Positions 37,202 through 45,766 of a stretch of DNA of 64,000 nucleotides are shown here, piece by piece. Under the pieces are notes generated by a model. The model worked only from the letters and a program-made list of their open reading frames with translations, had not been told where the DNA came from and searched no databases. Source of the stretch: Alistipes sp. (GTDB lineage: Bacteria; Bacteroidota; Bacteroidia; Bacteroidales; Rikenellaceae). How positions within the stretch are numbered: the first letter of the stretch is position 1; every line of letters starts with the position of its first letter. The stretch covers positions 1-64,000 of the forward strand of contig JAFZFX010000051.1 in assembly GCA_017555695.1 (NCBI GenBank). Reading direction: 5' to 3'. The position numbers were made by a program, and so were the translations under genes.

Positions 37202-39058
37202 TTAGATACCCAACTCCTTGAGATAGAACTTCAGAGTTTCAAGTACATTACTCTTTACATTGATGAAATTGGTGATACCCTGTGCCTCCAACTCGGCGGC
37301 GCAAGCGGGTGCTCCGGCAACTACCAAGATAGCCTTACCGCCGAGCAACTCCTTAACCTTGGGAGCTACCTCTGCGTAATCATCGTCAGAAGCGCAAACT
37401 ACTACGATGTCGGCATTTGCAGCCAAAGCAGCCTCAACACCCTCCTCTACAGAGTGGAAGAATGTGTTGTCCTGAACGCGGATACCAGCGCAAGCGAAGA
37501 AGTTGCAAGAGAACTGAGCACGAGCACGAGCCATAGCCAAGTTACCGCAAGTAAGCATAAACGCCTTGGGCTCCTTGCCGCTACGATCTACGCCCATACG
37601 CATAGACTCGAATGCCATAGCGCCACGGTAGGGAGTCAAAACATTCTCCTTCTGCTTGCGTGTTACAACGCACTCGCAAACTGATGCGTCAGCAACCTCT
37701 GTGAAGTTGGGGTACTGGTTTGCACCCAACAAAATCTGACGGCGAGTAGCGATGTTCTTATCCTTAGCAGCAGCTGAAGCGCTAACCTTCTCTACTACGA
37801 AACCAGACTTGAAGGCAGCAACATAACCACCCTTCTCCTCAACCTCGAGGAAGAGTTTCCAAGCCTCAGTAGCGATGCTCTTTGTCAAGTTCTCGATGTA
37901 GTATGAACCACCTGCGGGGTCAACAACCTGGTCGAAGTGTGACTCGTGCTTCAAAAGCAACTCTACATTGCGAGCGATACGCTTTGAGAACTCATCGGGA
38001 GTCTCGTATGAAGCGTTGAAGGGAGTAACCTCCAAAGAGTGTACGCCAGCCAAAGTAGCCGACATAGCCTCTGTTGTACCACGCAACATATTTACATAGG
38101 GGTCATATACTGTCTGGTTCCAAGTAGATGTAACTGCGTGAGCGAACATCTTGCAAGAGCAAGACTTCTCGGGGTTGTAACCCTTAACGATATTTGCCCA
38201 CAACATACGAGCTGCACGGAACTTAGCAATCTCCATAAAGTAGTTAGAAGTAACTGCGAATGAGAAGCGAATCTTGCGAGCTACAAGATCAACGGGCAGA
38301 CCAGCCTCGGTGAGCTTTACAATGTAGTCGTGACCAGCAGCCAATGAGAATGCCAACTCCTCTACGATTGTAGAACCTGCGTTGCTGAAAATCTGACCTG
38401 ACACATTCACTACGCGAACACGCTTGTAGTCAGCAGTCTTCTTGATGAACTCTGTAACGGCCTCGTAGCAAGCAGTACCCTCTGCGTCGCCGCAGCAGTA
38501 GATGCCCTGCTGTGAGAGATCCTTTACGATGGGGTCGAAGATGAAGTTCATCTTAACCTCGTCCTTGTCGAGACCCATAGCCTCAACCTTGTCCATGATC
38601 AAGTGAGCCTTGGGGACAAAGTTAGTACCGCAGAAAGTAAGCTCTACTGCGGGGATGCAGATACCCTCCAAAAGTGCATCAACGAACTCGGCAGTAACCT
38701 CACCCTCGCCGCACAAGCAGAAACCGAGTGAATTAACGCCAGAGTTAAGGAGCTTCAAAGCCTCCTCGTTGGCAGCCTTGGGGCACTTTACATCGATAGA
38801 CTGATGGATAGCCCAATCGTTAGAAGCGTGTGTACCACGCACATAGGGGAATTCGCCGGCCTGCGAACCCAAAAACTCGATACCTTCGAGATTCTCTGCG
38901 CGATAGTAGGGGCGCAAATTGAATCCCTCGGCCGTTCTCCATACGAGCTTGCGCTCGTAGTCAGCACCTTTAAGGTCTGTTGTGATGACAGACTCCCACT
39001 GCTCGGTCGAAACCTCGGGGAACTCTGCAAACAACTTTTCTCTTACGGTATTAGCCAT
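37202..39058 (-). CDS. mutA: Methylmalonyl-CoA mutase, small subunit
   Basis: 618 residues, homologous to MutB over the barrel and the B12 domain but without DxHxxG: the corresponding stretch reads [20 protein letters not shown], so it cannot hold the cobalamin by His ligation. This is the known non-catalytic partner in the heterodimer. It is first in the mutAB operon, with a clear promoter 80 bases upstream and a palindrome at the predicted start site. Confidence 0.95.
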   Translation of the reverse strand: MANTVREKLFAEFPEVSTEQWESVITTDLKGADYERKLVWRTAEGFNLRPYYRAENLEGIEFLGSQAGEFPYVRGTHASNDWAIHQSIDVKCPKAANEEALKLLNSGVNSLGFCLCGEGEVTAEFVDALLEGICIPAVELTFCGTNFVPKAHLIMDKVEAMGLDKDEVKMNFIFDPIVKDLSQQGIYCCGDAEGTACYEAVTEFIKKTADYKRVRVVNVSGQIFSNAGSTIVEELAFSLAAGHDYIVKLTEAGLPVDLVARKIRFSFAVTSNYFMEIAKFRAARMLWANIVKGYNPEKSCSCKMFAHAVTSTWNQTVYDPYVNMLRGTTEAMSATLAGVHSLEVTPFNASYETPDEFSKRIARNVELLLKHESHFDQVVDPAGGSYYIENLTKSIATEAWKLFLEVEEKGGYVAAFKSGFVVEKVSASAAAKDKNIATRRQILLGANQYPNFTEVADASVCECVVTRKQKENVLTPYRGAMAFESMRMGVDRSGKEPKAFMLTCGNLAMARARAQFSCNFFACAGIRVQDNTFFHSVEEGVEAALAANADIVVVCASDDDYAEVAPKVKELLGGKAILVVAGAPACAAELEAQGITNFINVKSNVLETLKFYLKELGI

Positions 39059-39119
39059 AATTGTTTGGAAATTTTAGATTTAATGTATGTGTTTGTGTAT
39101 TTTGTCTGTTTTAAGTTGC

Positions 39120-39134
39120 GATTCATAATGAATC
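39120..39134. promoter_or_regulatory. Palindrome at the mutAB transcription start
   Basis: GATTCAT-A-ATGAATC is a perfect 7-bp inverted repeat with a one-base centre. It ends four bases downstream of the minus-strand -7 box and should cover the start of transcription, where a repressor would block initiation. The regulator is unknown. Confidence 0.5.
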
Positions 39135-39137
39135 ACG

Positions 39138-39145
39138 CAAAGATA
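39138..39145 (-). promoter_or_regulatory. -7 box of mutAB promoter
   Basis: The minus strand reads TATCTTTG, an exact TAnnTTTG box, with the start predicted near 39131. The leader is about 70 bases and has no room for a B12 riboswitch. Confidence 0.6.
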
Positions 39146-39355
39146 CTACATTATTTATAATAAAACAATCGTTTGTCGCAATTAAATCAGCGATTTTATC
39201 ATAGTTCAGCACCCGTCGTTACGCACACCTACCCTACTGCGACAAAATAGCACACCCAAACGAGAATGGATATTTATGGCGTTTTAGATTATTTCTTTTC
39301 TATTTACGAATATTTAAGCACTTTGCCACAAAACCGCATTTTTATTAAAACTCAC

Positions 39356-39415
39356 GACAAAATCACTACTCTTTCGACAAAATACACTACAAAATCAGCA
39401 AAAGCGCAACAAAAT
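39356..39415 (+). repeat. Spaced direct repeats ACAAAAT upstream of glnN
   Basis: ACAAAAT occurs at 39357, 39377, 39389 and 39409 (intervals 20, 12 and 20 bases), with a further copy at 39242. They lie about 60-115 bases before the glnN -7 box. They may be a regulator array. The surrounding DNA is A-rich, so chance is not excluded. The rest of 39146-39597 holds no gene that I can support. Confidence 0.4.
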
Positions 39416-39471
39416 TGAGTAGTTTACTGCAAAAAAGCCTCCGAAAAATCATCAAAATGGCAAAATATGTA

Positions 39472-39479
39472 TATTTTTG
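39472..39479 (+). promoter_or_regulatory. -7 box of glnN promoter
   Basis: TATTTTTG is an exact TAnnTTTG box. The leader to the ATG at 39598 would be about 110 bases. I see no known riboswitch in it. Confidence 0.5.
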
Positions 39480-39597
39480 TGAAACGACAGATTTTTAAGA
39501 AAACAAGAAAATCACAATTAATAAAAAACCTATCGGCGCAGAACTTCATGTCCGGCCGTGGGTGATATAGCAATATTCAAACAATAGTACAGAGAAT

Positions 39598-41769
39598 ATG
39601 TTATTGAGATTTAAGATGGTCGAGGCGGCACTTAACCACACAGCCGTAGAGGTTAAGACGCCAAGCGCACGCCCCTCGGATTACTTCGGAGAGAAGGTCT
39701 TTGGCAGAAATGTGATGCGTAAGTATCTGGACAAGAATACATACGACGCACTGCTCAACACTATGGATAACGGCACGCCGCTGTCACTCGATTTGGCAGA
39801 CAGCGTAGCCGCAGGTATGCGCCAATGGGCTTTGGACAATGGTGCCGACCACTATACACACTGGTTCCAGCCTCTTACTGGCGGTACTGCCGAGAAGCAC
39901 GATTCGTTCTCTGACCCCGACGGCAGAGGAGGCGTGATTGAATCATTCTCGGGCAAGGTGCTGGCACAGCAGGAGCCTGACGCATCGTCGTTCCCGAGTG
40001 GCGGCTTGCGTAACACCTTCGAGGCACGAGGCTACTCGGCTTGGGACCCCACATCTCCCGCATTTATCGTGGATACAACGCTCTGTATCCCCACCGTATT
40101 TATCGCCTACACGGGCGAGGCGTTGGACTACAAGGTGCCTCTGTTGCGTGCTATTTCAGCCGTAGACCGAGCTGCAACTGCCGTATGCCACTACTTCGAT
40201 AAGAATGTATCGTCGGTTCACACCTACCTGGGTTGGGAGCAGGAGTACTTCCTTATCGACGAGAGTCTGTGGGCAGCACGCCCCGATCTTGTACTGACCG
40301 GCCGCACACTGATGGGTCACGAGTCAGCCAAGAATCAGCAGTTGGAGGACCACTACTTTGGTGCTATCCCCACACGCGTGATTAACTTTATGAAGGATTT
40401 GGAGTGCGAGTGTTTGAAGCTGGGTATTCCCGTCAAGACTCGTCACAACGAGGTGGCGCCCAACCAGTTCGAGCTAGCGCCCGTATATGAGGAGGCCAAC
40501 TTGGCTAACGACCACAATCAGCTGTTGATGACCATTATGGACAAGATTGCCCGCCGTCACCACTTCCGTGTATTGTTGCACGAAAAGCCATTCAAGGGTG
40601 TGAACGGCTCGGGTAAACACAACAACTGGTCGCTCGGTACGGATACAGGTGTAAACCTATTCGGCCCTGGCAAGACCGCAGCCGAGAATCTGCAGTTCAT
40701 CACATTCCTGGTGAATGTCATTGCAGCCGTATTCAAGCACAATGGTCTGCTGAAGGCTGCTATTATGAGTGCAACAAATGCCCACCGACTCGGTGCAAAC
40801 GAGGCTCCGCCCGCAATCATCTCGGCATTCTTGGGTACACAGATTTCGTCTGTATTGGATAAGCTGGAAAACAGCAGCGGTGACGACGCAATCCGCTTTG
40901 ATGCTAAGAGCGTATTGAAGATGAGCGGCGTATCGCAGATTCCGTCAATCCTGCTGGACAATACCGACCGCAACCGCACATCGCCGTTTGCCTTTACTGG
41001 TAACCGCTTCGAGTTCCGTGCCGTTGGTTCATCGGACAACTGCGCCGAGGCTATGATTACACTCTGCACCGCAGCAGCCGAGCAGCTCACCGAGTTCAAA
41101 CGCATTGTGGATGCTCGCATTGAGCAGGGCGTAAAGAAGGAGAAGGCTATCTACGAAACAATCAAGCGCCTGATTAAGGATTGCAAGGCTGTTCACTTCG
41201 ACGGCAACGGCTACTCAGAGGAGTGGCAGAAGGAGGCTGCACGCAGAGGTCTTGACTGCGAGACATCGGCACCAAAGATTTTCGACCACTACCTGACAAA
41301 GTCGAGCATCGATATGTTTGGCAGTACGGGCGTATTCAACCGCACCGAGCTGGAGGCCCGCACCGAGGTTAAGTGGGAGACATACACCAAGAAGATTCAG
41401 ATTGAGGCTCGCGTATTGGGCGACATCACGATGAACAACATCATCCCCGTGGCGTCGAAGTACGAGGCTCTGTTACTCGATAAGGCATACAAGATGAAGG
41501 AGTTGGGCTTGAAGTTCGACGGCGACTTGGAGCTTATCAAGGATATCCAGAACAACACTGCCCTACTACAGCGCCTTGTGCGTGAGATGGTTGAAGCCCG
41601 CAAGGTGGCTAACCGCGTGGAGTCACAGCGCGAGAGAGCCATCCTTTACCACGACACTGTGGCCGTGTACTTCGATCAAATCCGCGACTGCATCGACGAT
41701 ATGGAGGAGGTTATTGACGACCAGCTGTGGCCTCTGCCCAAGTATCGTGAGTTGCTCTTCATTCGATAA
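39598..41769 (+). CDS. glnN: Glutamine synthetase, type III
   Basis: 723 residues, the size of GSIII and much longer than GSI or GSII. Motifs include the GSIII N-terminal segment (RPSDYFGEKVFGRNVMRKYL), the catalytic NGSGKHNNWSLGT near residue 338, and the metal-binding EQEYFLID. It makes glutamine from glutamate and ammonia with ATP. GSIII is the usual enzyme in Bacteroidota. ATG 39598 and ATG 39616 are both possible starts. It has no glnB or amtB neighbour. Confidence 0.96.
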   Translation: MLLRFKMVEAALNHTAVEVKTPSARPSDYFGEKVFGRNVMRKYLDKNTYDALLNTMDNGTPLSLDLADSVAAGMRQWALDNGADHYTHWFQPLTGGTAEKHDSFSDPDGRGGVIESFSGKVLAQQEPDASSFPSGGLRNTFEARGYSAWDPTSPAFIVDTTLCIPTVFIAYTGEALDYKVPLLRAISAVDRAATAVCHYFDKNVSSVHTYLGWEQEYFLIDESLWAARPDLVLTGRTLMGHESAKNQQLEDHYFGAIPTRVINFMKDLECECLKLGIPVKTRHNEVAPNQFELAPVYEEANLANDHNQLLMTIMDKIARRHHFRVLLHEKPFKGVNGSGKHNNWSLGTDTGVNLFGPGKTAAENLQFITFLVNVIAAVFKHNGLLKAAIMSATNAHRLGANEAPPAIISAFLGTQISSVLDKLENSSGDDAIRFDAKSVLKMSGVSQIPSILLDNTDRNRTSPFAFTGNRFEFRAVGSSDNCAEAMITLCTAAAEQLTEFKRIVDARIEQGVKKEKAIYETIKRLIKDCKAVHFDGNGYSEEWQKEAARRGLDCETSAPKIFDHYLTKSSIDMFGSTGVFNRTELEARTEVKWETYTKKIQIEARVLGDITMNNIIPVASKYEALLLDKAYKMKELGLKFDGDLELIKDIQNNTALLQRLVREMVEARKVANRVESQRERAILYHDTVAVYFDQIRDCIDDMEEVIDDQLWPLPKYRELLFIR

Positions 41770-41790
41770 CGCAACACAAAGCATAAAACA

Positions 41791-41826
41791 AAAGGGGTTG
41801 TCCGACGCATGTCTAACAACCCCTTT
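41791..41826. terminator. Bidirectional terminator after glnN
   Basis: AAAGGGGTTGT and ACAACCCCTTT (41791-41801 and 41816-41826) form an 11-bp stem between convergent glnN and the isomerase gene. Its left arm shares 15 bases, inverted, with the terminator at 47098-47136. Confidence 0.88.
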
Positions 41827-41846
41827 GATATTACTGTAGCACCACC

Positions 41847-42509
41847 CTATTTCGTGTACTCGTTGCAGAGCAGATACTGGGCAGGCTCATCCTCTTCGAT
41901 ACTGGGATAGCGACCAGGCGACTGCAAGAAACGGTTGTCGTTCTCGTCGTCGTTTACGGTCGATACCTCGCCAATCATACTGTGGCCATTCTCTGACCAA
42001 AACTCGTGGTACATATATGGCTCAAAACTGATGCTCTGACCTGGCTGCAAACGCAGTACTTCGCCTGCAGGAATGGTGGTTGTAATGCCGTCAATCTGCA
42101 CTGTGCAGGGTGCATCGGTTGGCTGCTCGTTCTCGTCAGCCTTCCATAGACGAACACAGAATGTACCTCCGCCTCGGTGGATGATATCCTCCATCTTCTT
42201 CCAGTGGAAGTGAGTGGGGGTCACCTGATTCTCGCGGACAAACATAATCTTCTCGCAGTAGGTCTTCTTGTCGTACTTAACATTACCGTTGCGGATAGTC
42301 ACAAGCGTGAGGCCAATCTCCTCGAACTTGCCCGTAGCAAAGTCTGTGACATCCCAACCGAGCTGGTTGCGACGAATCTCCTCGCACTCATCACCCTTTG
42401 TATCCCACTCGACAGGCGACCAATCGACCCATACGGGCAAATGGAATTGATGCTCAGCAAAGAAGCTCTTTGCATCGTTGATATAACGGTTGATTTCACT
42501 TCGTTTCAT
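41847..42509 (-). CDS. D-lyxose/D-mannose isomerase, cupin family
   Basis: 220 residues. The cupin metal site HFHWKKMEDI is near residue 99-108, with a further His/Glu pair in EPYMYHEFW near residue 167. The fold and length match D-lyxose ketol-isomerase, which converts lyxose to xylulose and often mannose to fructose. It is the fourth gene of a cluster with a sugar kinase, a ketose aldolase and a glycosidase, so it may feed a ketose to the kinase. Which sugar is used is inference. Confidence 0.85.
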   Translation of the reverse strand: MKRSEINRYINDAKSFFAEHQFHLPVWVDWSPVEWDTKGDECEEIRRNQLGWDVTDFATGKFEEIGLTLVTIRNGNVKYDKKTYCEKIMFVRENQVTPTHFHWKKMEDIIHRGGGTFCVRLWKADENEQPTDAPCTVQIDGITTTIPAGEVLRLQPGQSISFEPYMYHEFWSENGHSMIGEVSTVNDDENDNRFLQSPGRYPSIEEDEPAQYLLCNEYTK

Positions 42510-42531
42510 AAGTTGTCAGTATATTTTTCGG

Positions 42532-43530
42532 TTAATATCTCTCCTTGAGGAATTGTTCAATCTGCGCGAGCGTTGGCGCTCCATCGGTAGAGGTGGCGTT
42601 GTGGAGATTAAACCACGCAGCGGCATTAGCCATACGCAACGACTGCTGCAACGGCGACTCCTCGTGCAGAGCATAGAGCATCATAGCGCAGAAGGCATCG
42701 CCCGCTCCTACAGACGACACAATCTCCGATGCGGGGATTCTTAACGAGGGCTCAAAGTGCGACTCACCACCACGCTTTACGGCATAGCCACCTTCGGGGA
42801 AGTGGATAACACAAGCCTCAGCAACGCCCTCGGCCATCATAAAAGCCGCAGCATCTGCAACCTTGTCGAGCAGGATTTCACCATTCTCGTCACGCAACGA
42901 GGCTCCAAAGCAAGCTCCTGCCTCAATCTCATTTACGATGAAGTAATCCATATATTTAAGACACGGCAGAATCACCTCTCGGAAGCGGTTACCCTCCTCC
43001 GACACTACATCTACCGAGGTCTTGTAGCCCCTCTTCTGCAATGCGTCAAGCACTCTGGCTGCCACCACGCCATACTCGGCATCAGAGGCATCCATACGGT
43101 CGAGCAGAAGCAGATAACCCAAATGGAAAATCTTTGCGGGCGCATCTATGGCGGCGATATGCTCCTCGCCAAGCAGGGCATTTGCACCGCGGTGATGGAA
43201 GAAGGTGCGCGTACCCGCCGACATATCGGCCATAACATCGGTATAGGATGTAGCGGCATCTACACGACACATTCCGTCAGCATTGATGCCCAGACGCTCG
43301 ATACCGGCCATAATATCATCACCCAAAGCATCGCGCCCCACACAACCTCCCGCATAGAGAGGCAGACCAGACTCCAGACGGGCCAAATCGGCCAGTACAT
43401 TGTGAGAGCAGCCTCCAAAGCCCGATTCGATTCGCTCAATCGTTACCAGATTACCCGCTGCGGGGTAAGTCTTTATGAATTTAATGGTATCAACCAGCCA
43501 GTTGCCAGCCGAAACGACTCCTCTTCTCAT
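42532..43530 (-). CDS. PfkB-family carbohydrate kinase
   Basis: 332 residues of the ribokinase fold. The N-terminal FGGCSHNVLADLARL sits in the family position and the C-terminal SVGAGDAFCAMML carries the anion-hole glycines and the catalytic Asp. It phosphorylates a sugar hydroxyl with ATP. The position between a ketose isomerase and a class II aldolase suggests a ketose 1-phosphate product, but fructose, xylulose or tagatose cannot be separated from the sequence. Confidence 0.87.
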   Translation of the reverse strand: MRRGVVSAGNWLVDTIKFIKTYPAAGNLVTIERIESGFGGCSHNVLADLARLESGLPLYAGGCVGRDALGDDIMAGIERLGINADGMCRVDAATSYTDVMADMSAGTRTFFHHRGANALLGEEHIAAIDAPAKIFHLGYLLLLDRMDASDAEYGVVAARVLDALQKRGYKTSVDVVSEEGNRFREVILPCLKYMDYFIVNEIEAGACFGASLRDENGEILLDKVADAAAFMMAEGVAEACVIHFPEGGYAVKRGGESHFEPSLRIPASEIVSSVGAGDAFCAMMLYALHEESPLQQSLRMANAAAWFNLHNATSTDGAPTLAQIEQFLKERY

Positions 43531-43543
43531 AGCTTAAGTGGTT

Positions 43544-44386
43544 TTATGCTCGGTTATCGCTCTCGAAGAGGCGGATATGGTCGGCCACAACACGCTTTGA
43601 GGCCTCGACAATATGGCTCTTCATAGTGATATAATCGGGACTCTTCGACTCCTGTAAATATTTCTGAATCTGCTCGGTAACACCCACCTGGATAGCTGTT
43701 GCGACATTAATCTTGCAAATGCCGTTATGGATGCAGGCCTTGAAATCCTCGATGCTCGTACCGCTACCGCCGTGAAGCACAAGCGGAATGTTATTGTTTC
43801 TATCGCGAAGTTCAATCAGACGGTCGATATTGAGTTTCGGCGTAGCTACATAGCGGCCGTGCTGGTTACCTATAGCGACAGCCAGGGCATCTACGCCCGT
43901 CTGCGCAAGAAACTCGGCCGACTCCTCGACATCGGTGAACACATCAATCTTATCGTCATCGACGCCAACATCGCCCACCTTGCCCAACTCGGCCTCAACA
44001 TCCACGCCCATAGCCTTGGCCATACGGGCGATGTCACGAGTGATGCGCACATTATCTTCAAACGGGAGCGACGCTCCGTCGAACATAATCGCTCCGAAGC
44101 CCAAACGGATAGCCTCGGCGCAGGTTTCAAAGCTCTGGCCGTGGTCGAGATGAACAACAACGGGCACCGATGCCTTGCGGGCGGCCTCAAGGTAGAGGGG
44201 CGCCATCAGGTTGAGCGGAGCGCAGGGAAACTGCACCTCGGCAAGTTGTATGATTATGGGGGCCTTCAACTCCTCTGCGGCGGCAATAGCACCCTCGACA
44301 TTCTCGAGGCTCAAGCAGTTGAATGCTCCGACTGCATAGCGGCCACGATTGGCATCTTGCAGCATCTCTTTGAACGAAACAATCAT
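43544..44386 (-). CDS. Class II ketose-bisphosphate/ketose-phosphate aldolase
   Basis: 280 residues. VVVHLDHGQS at residues 76-85 contains D81 (catalytic) and H82 (zinc ligand), and LHGGSGTS near residue 207 holds the phosphate. The family includes FbaA, KbaY and GatY. The short form and the neighbours favour a KbaY/GatY-like enzyme that splits a phosphorylated ketose into DHAP and an aldehyde. It lies 33 bases after the GH5 stop and 13 bases before the kinase start. Confidence 0.86.
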   Translation of the reverse strand: MIVSFKEMLQDANRGRYAVGAFNCLSLENVEGAIAAAEELKAPIIIQLAEVQFPCAPLNLMAPLYLEAARKASVPVVVHLDHGQSFETCAEAIRLGFGAIMFDGASLPFEDNVRITRDIARMAKAMGVDVEAELGKVGDVGVDDDKIDVFTDVEESAEFLAQTGVDALAVAIGNQHGRYVATPKLNIDRLIELRDRNNNIPLVLHGGSGTSIEDFKACIHNGICKINVATAIQVGVTEQIQKYLQESKSPDYITMKSHIVEASKRVVADHIRLFESDNRA

Positions 44387-44419
44387 AGGTTATAGTTTTT
44401 TCGAAATAGTCAGTTTGCT

Positions 44420-45499
44420 CTACTTTGTAAGTGCATCTATCTTCTCCTGCCACGGTGTGCCGTTGTCGTGCAAGATACCAAAGCCACCCTTATAGTCCCA
44501 AGTGGTGTAACCGATATTGTACTTTCGGCAGATCGCCGCAACATCTTTATACCAGCGTATCATCGAGGCCTCGTCTGCACCATCAATCACACCGAACTCG
44601 CCGAGGTAAGCCTTGCGACCCATTGCCGCAGCGGCATCGTAAGCCTGCTTAATCTGATTCTCGAGCGTAGTGATATCGTTATAGCCACCCTGCTCGGCCA
44701 ACCAACCATACTTGCGTTTCATCTCGGGAGAGAGCTTTGCTACCTCCTCTTTGCTGGCCAAATAGCCTGGGTAGGTAATCTTCAGCGGGTTATCCTTCTG
44801 GTCGGTCCACGATGCACGGTAGTGCGTAAAGGCAAACGGATTATAGAAGTGGAAACTGATAATCACATTCTTATCGTCGGCCGGCACTTTCAAGAACTTC
44901 ACCTGATCGAAAGACTGCCAGCGGTTTGCGCCGATGATGATGGTGCGCTTGGGCTCCAATGTGCGGACCACCTCTAGACAGCGATTCACGATAACATTCC
45001 ACTGCTCGGGATCATCAGCCACGGGCTCGTTCATAAGTTCGTAGGCCACCATCGAGTTTGGATATTTCTTCAACTCGGCAGATATCTTGCGCCAGCAGTC
45101 GTAGAACTGCTCTTGCGCCTTGCGCTCGGTGAAGAGGGGCTTTTTGTCGGCATTGAAGTGGTGGGTACGCAGGATATGCAAATCAACAATCGCACGCAGT
45201 TTGAACTCTTTGCACCACGCCAAAGCATTGTGCAACAACGCAAAAGCCTCCTTATCGGGGTTGAGCTGCTCGTCGAACATCTGCTCCTCGTCGATGGGGA
45301 TACGGATATGATCGAAGCCTGCCTCGGCGATGAACTTGACATCCTCACGAGTAAATCTCTTCAATCGCACTTCGCCTCTATCGCTACTCTGCGACAACCA
45401 ATGGCTGATATTCACTCCACTCTTAACCTCGAACTCCTTGGCTTGAGCTGAAAACAGCGACACAGCCAACACCGCAAGCAAAACTAAAAATCTCTTCAT
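44420..45499 (-). CDS. Exported glycoside hydrolase family 5 enzyme
   Basis: 359 residues with a signal peptide MKRFLVLLAVLAVSLFSAQA (cut after 20). The GH5 acid/base Glu158 is in AYELMNEP and the nucleophile Glu301 in AYLGEFGV; GFDHIRIPID at 61-70 is the typical strand-1 segment. It should cut a beta-linked polysaccharide in the periplasm or at the surface (cellulase, mannanase or similar). It is the first gene of the four-gene sugar cluster, and no SusC/SusD pair is nearby. Confidence 0.9.
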   Translation of the reverse strand: MKRFLVLLAVLAVSLFSAQAKEFEVKSGVNISHWLSQSSDRGEVRLKRFTREDVKFIAEAGFDHIRIPIDEEQMFDEQLNPDKEAFALLHNALAWCKEFKLRAIVDLHILRTHHFNADKKPLFTERKAQEQFYDCWRKISAELKKYPNSMVAYELMNEPVADDPEQWNVIVNRCLEVVRTLEPKRTIIIGANRWQSFDQVKFLKVPADDKNVIISFHFYNPFAFTHYRASWTDQKDNPLKITYPGYLASKEEVAKLSPEMKRKYGWLAEQGGYNDITTLENQIKQAYDAAAAMGRKAYLGEFGVIDGADEASMIRWYKDVAAICRKYNIGYTTWDYKGGFGILHDNGTPWQEKIDALTK

Positions 45500-45543
45500 A
45501 ATTCAAAATATATGTTTAATTGTTTTGGCACAAACCATCATTC

Positions 45544-45551
45544 CAAAGATA
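45544..45551 (-). promoter_or_regulatory. -7 box of the GH5 sugar cluster
   Basis: The minus strand reads TATCTTTG, an exact TAnnTTTG box, 45 bases before the GH5 start. Confidence 0.55.
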
Positions 45552-45627
45552 CGAAAAATAATTAATTTTAACTCTCTTCGCGCGGAATTATTCATCTGCA
45601 ATACTTTACTTTCACAAAAAAATATAT

Positions 45628-45635
45628 TACTTTTG
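45628..45635 (+). promoter_or_regulatory. -7 box of metK promoter
   Basis: TACTTTTG is an exact TAnnTTTG box. A start near 45642 is directly upstream of the riboswitch-like element. Confidence 0.6.
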
Positions 45636-45645
45636 CACCCGAAAA

Positions 45646-45700
45646 TGAGGTGGAAGGATTTGGACTGCTTGCAACCACGAAAAAAATGCTAAACCAGCAC
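45646..45700 (+). promoter_or_regulatory. SAM-II-type riboswitch upstream of metK
   Basis: The 55-base element has the SAM-II layout: a 5' GTGG arm, GATTT in the loop, TTGCAACCACG closing the first stem (GTGG/CCAC), an A-run, and TGCTAAA near the 3' end, followed by CCAGCAC that could form the pseudoknot with loop GG or TGC. These are the conserved blocks of the SAM-II (metA/metX) class. The position between the promoter and metK fits SAM feedback on its own synthetase. The ATG follows 66 bases later. Confidence 0.75.
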
Positions 45701-45766
45701 ATTTAAGTAATACGCCAGTCAATCTTCCATACTATAATTGTTTAACAGATTAAGAACTATTAAAGT

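Noticed and set aside
39059-39597. A cobalamin riboswitch before mutAB or a glutamine riboswitch before glnN
   Set aside because: The mutAB leader is only about 70 bases and none of the conserved B12-box or glnA-type motifs are visible by eye.
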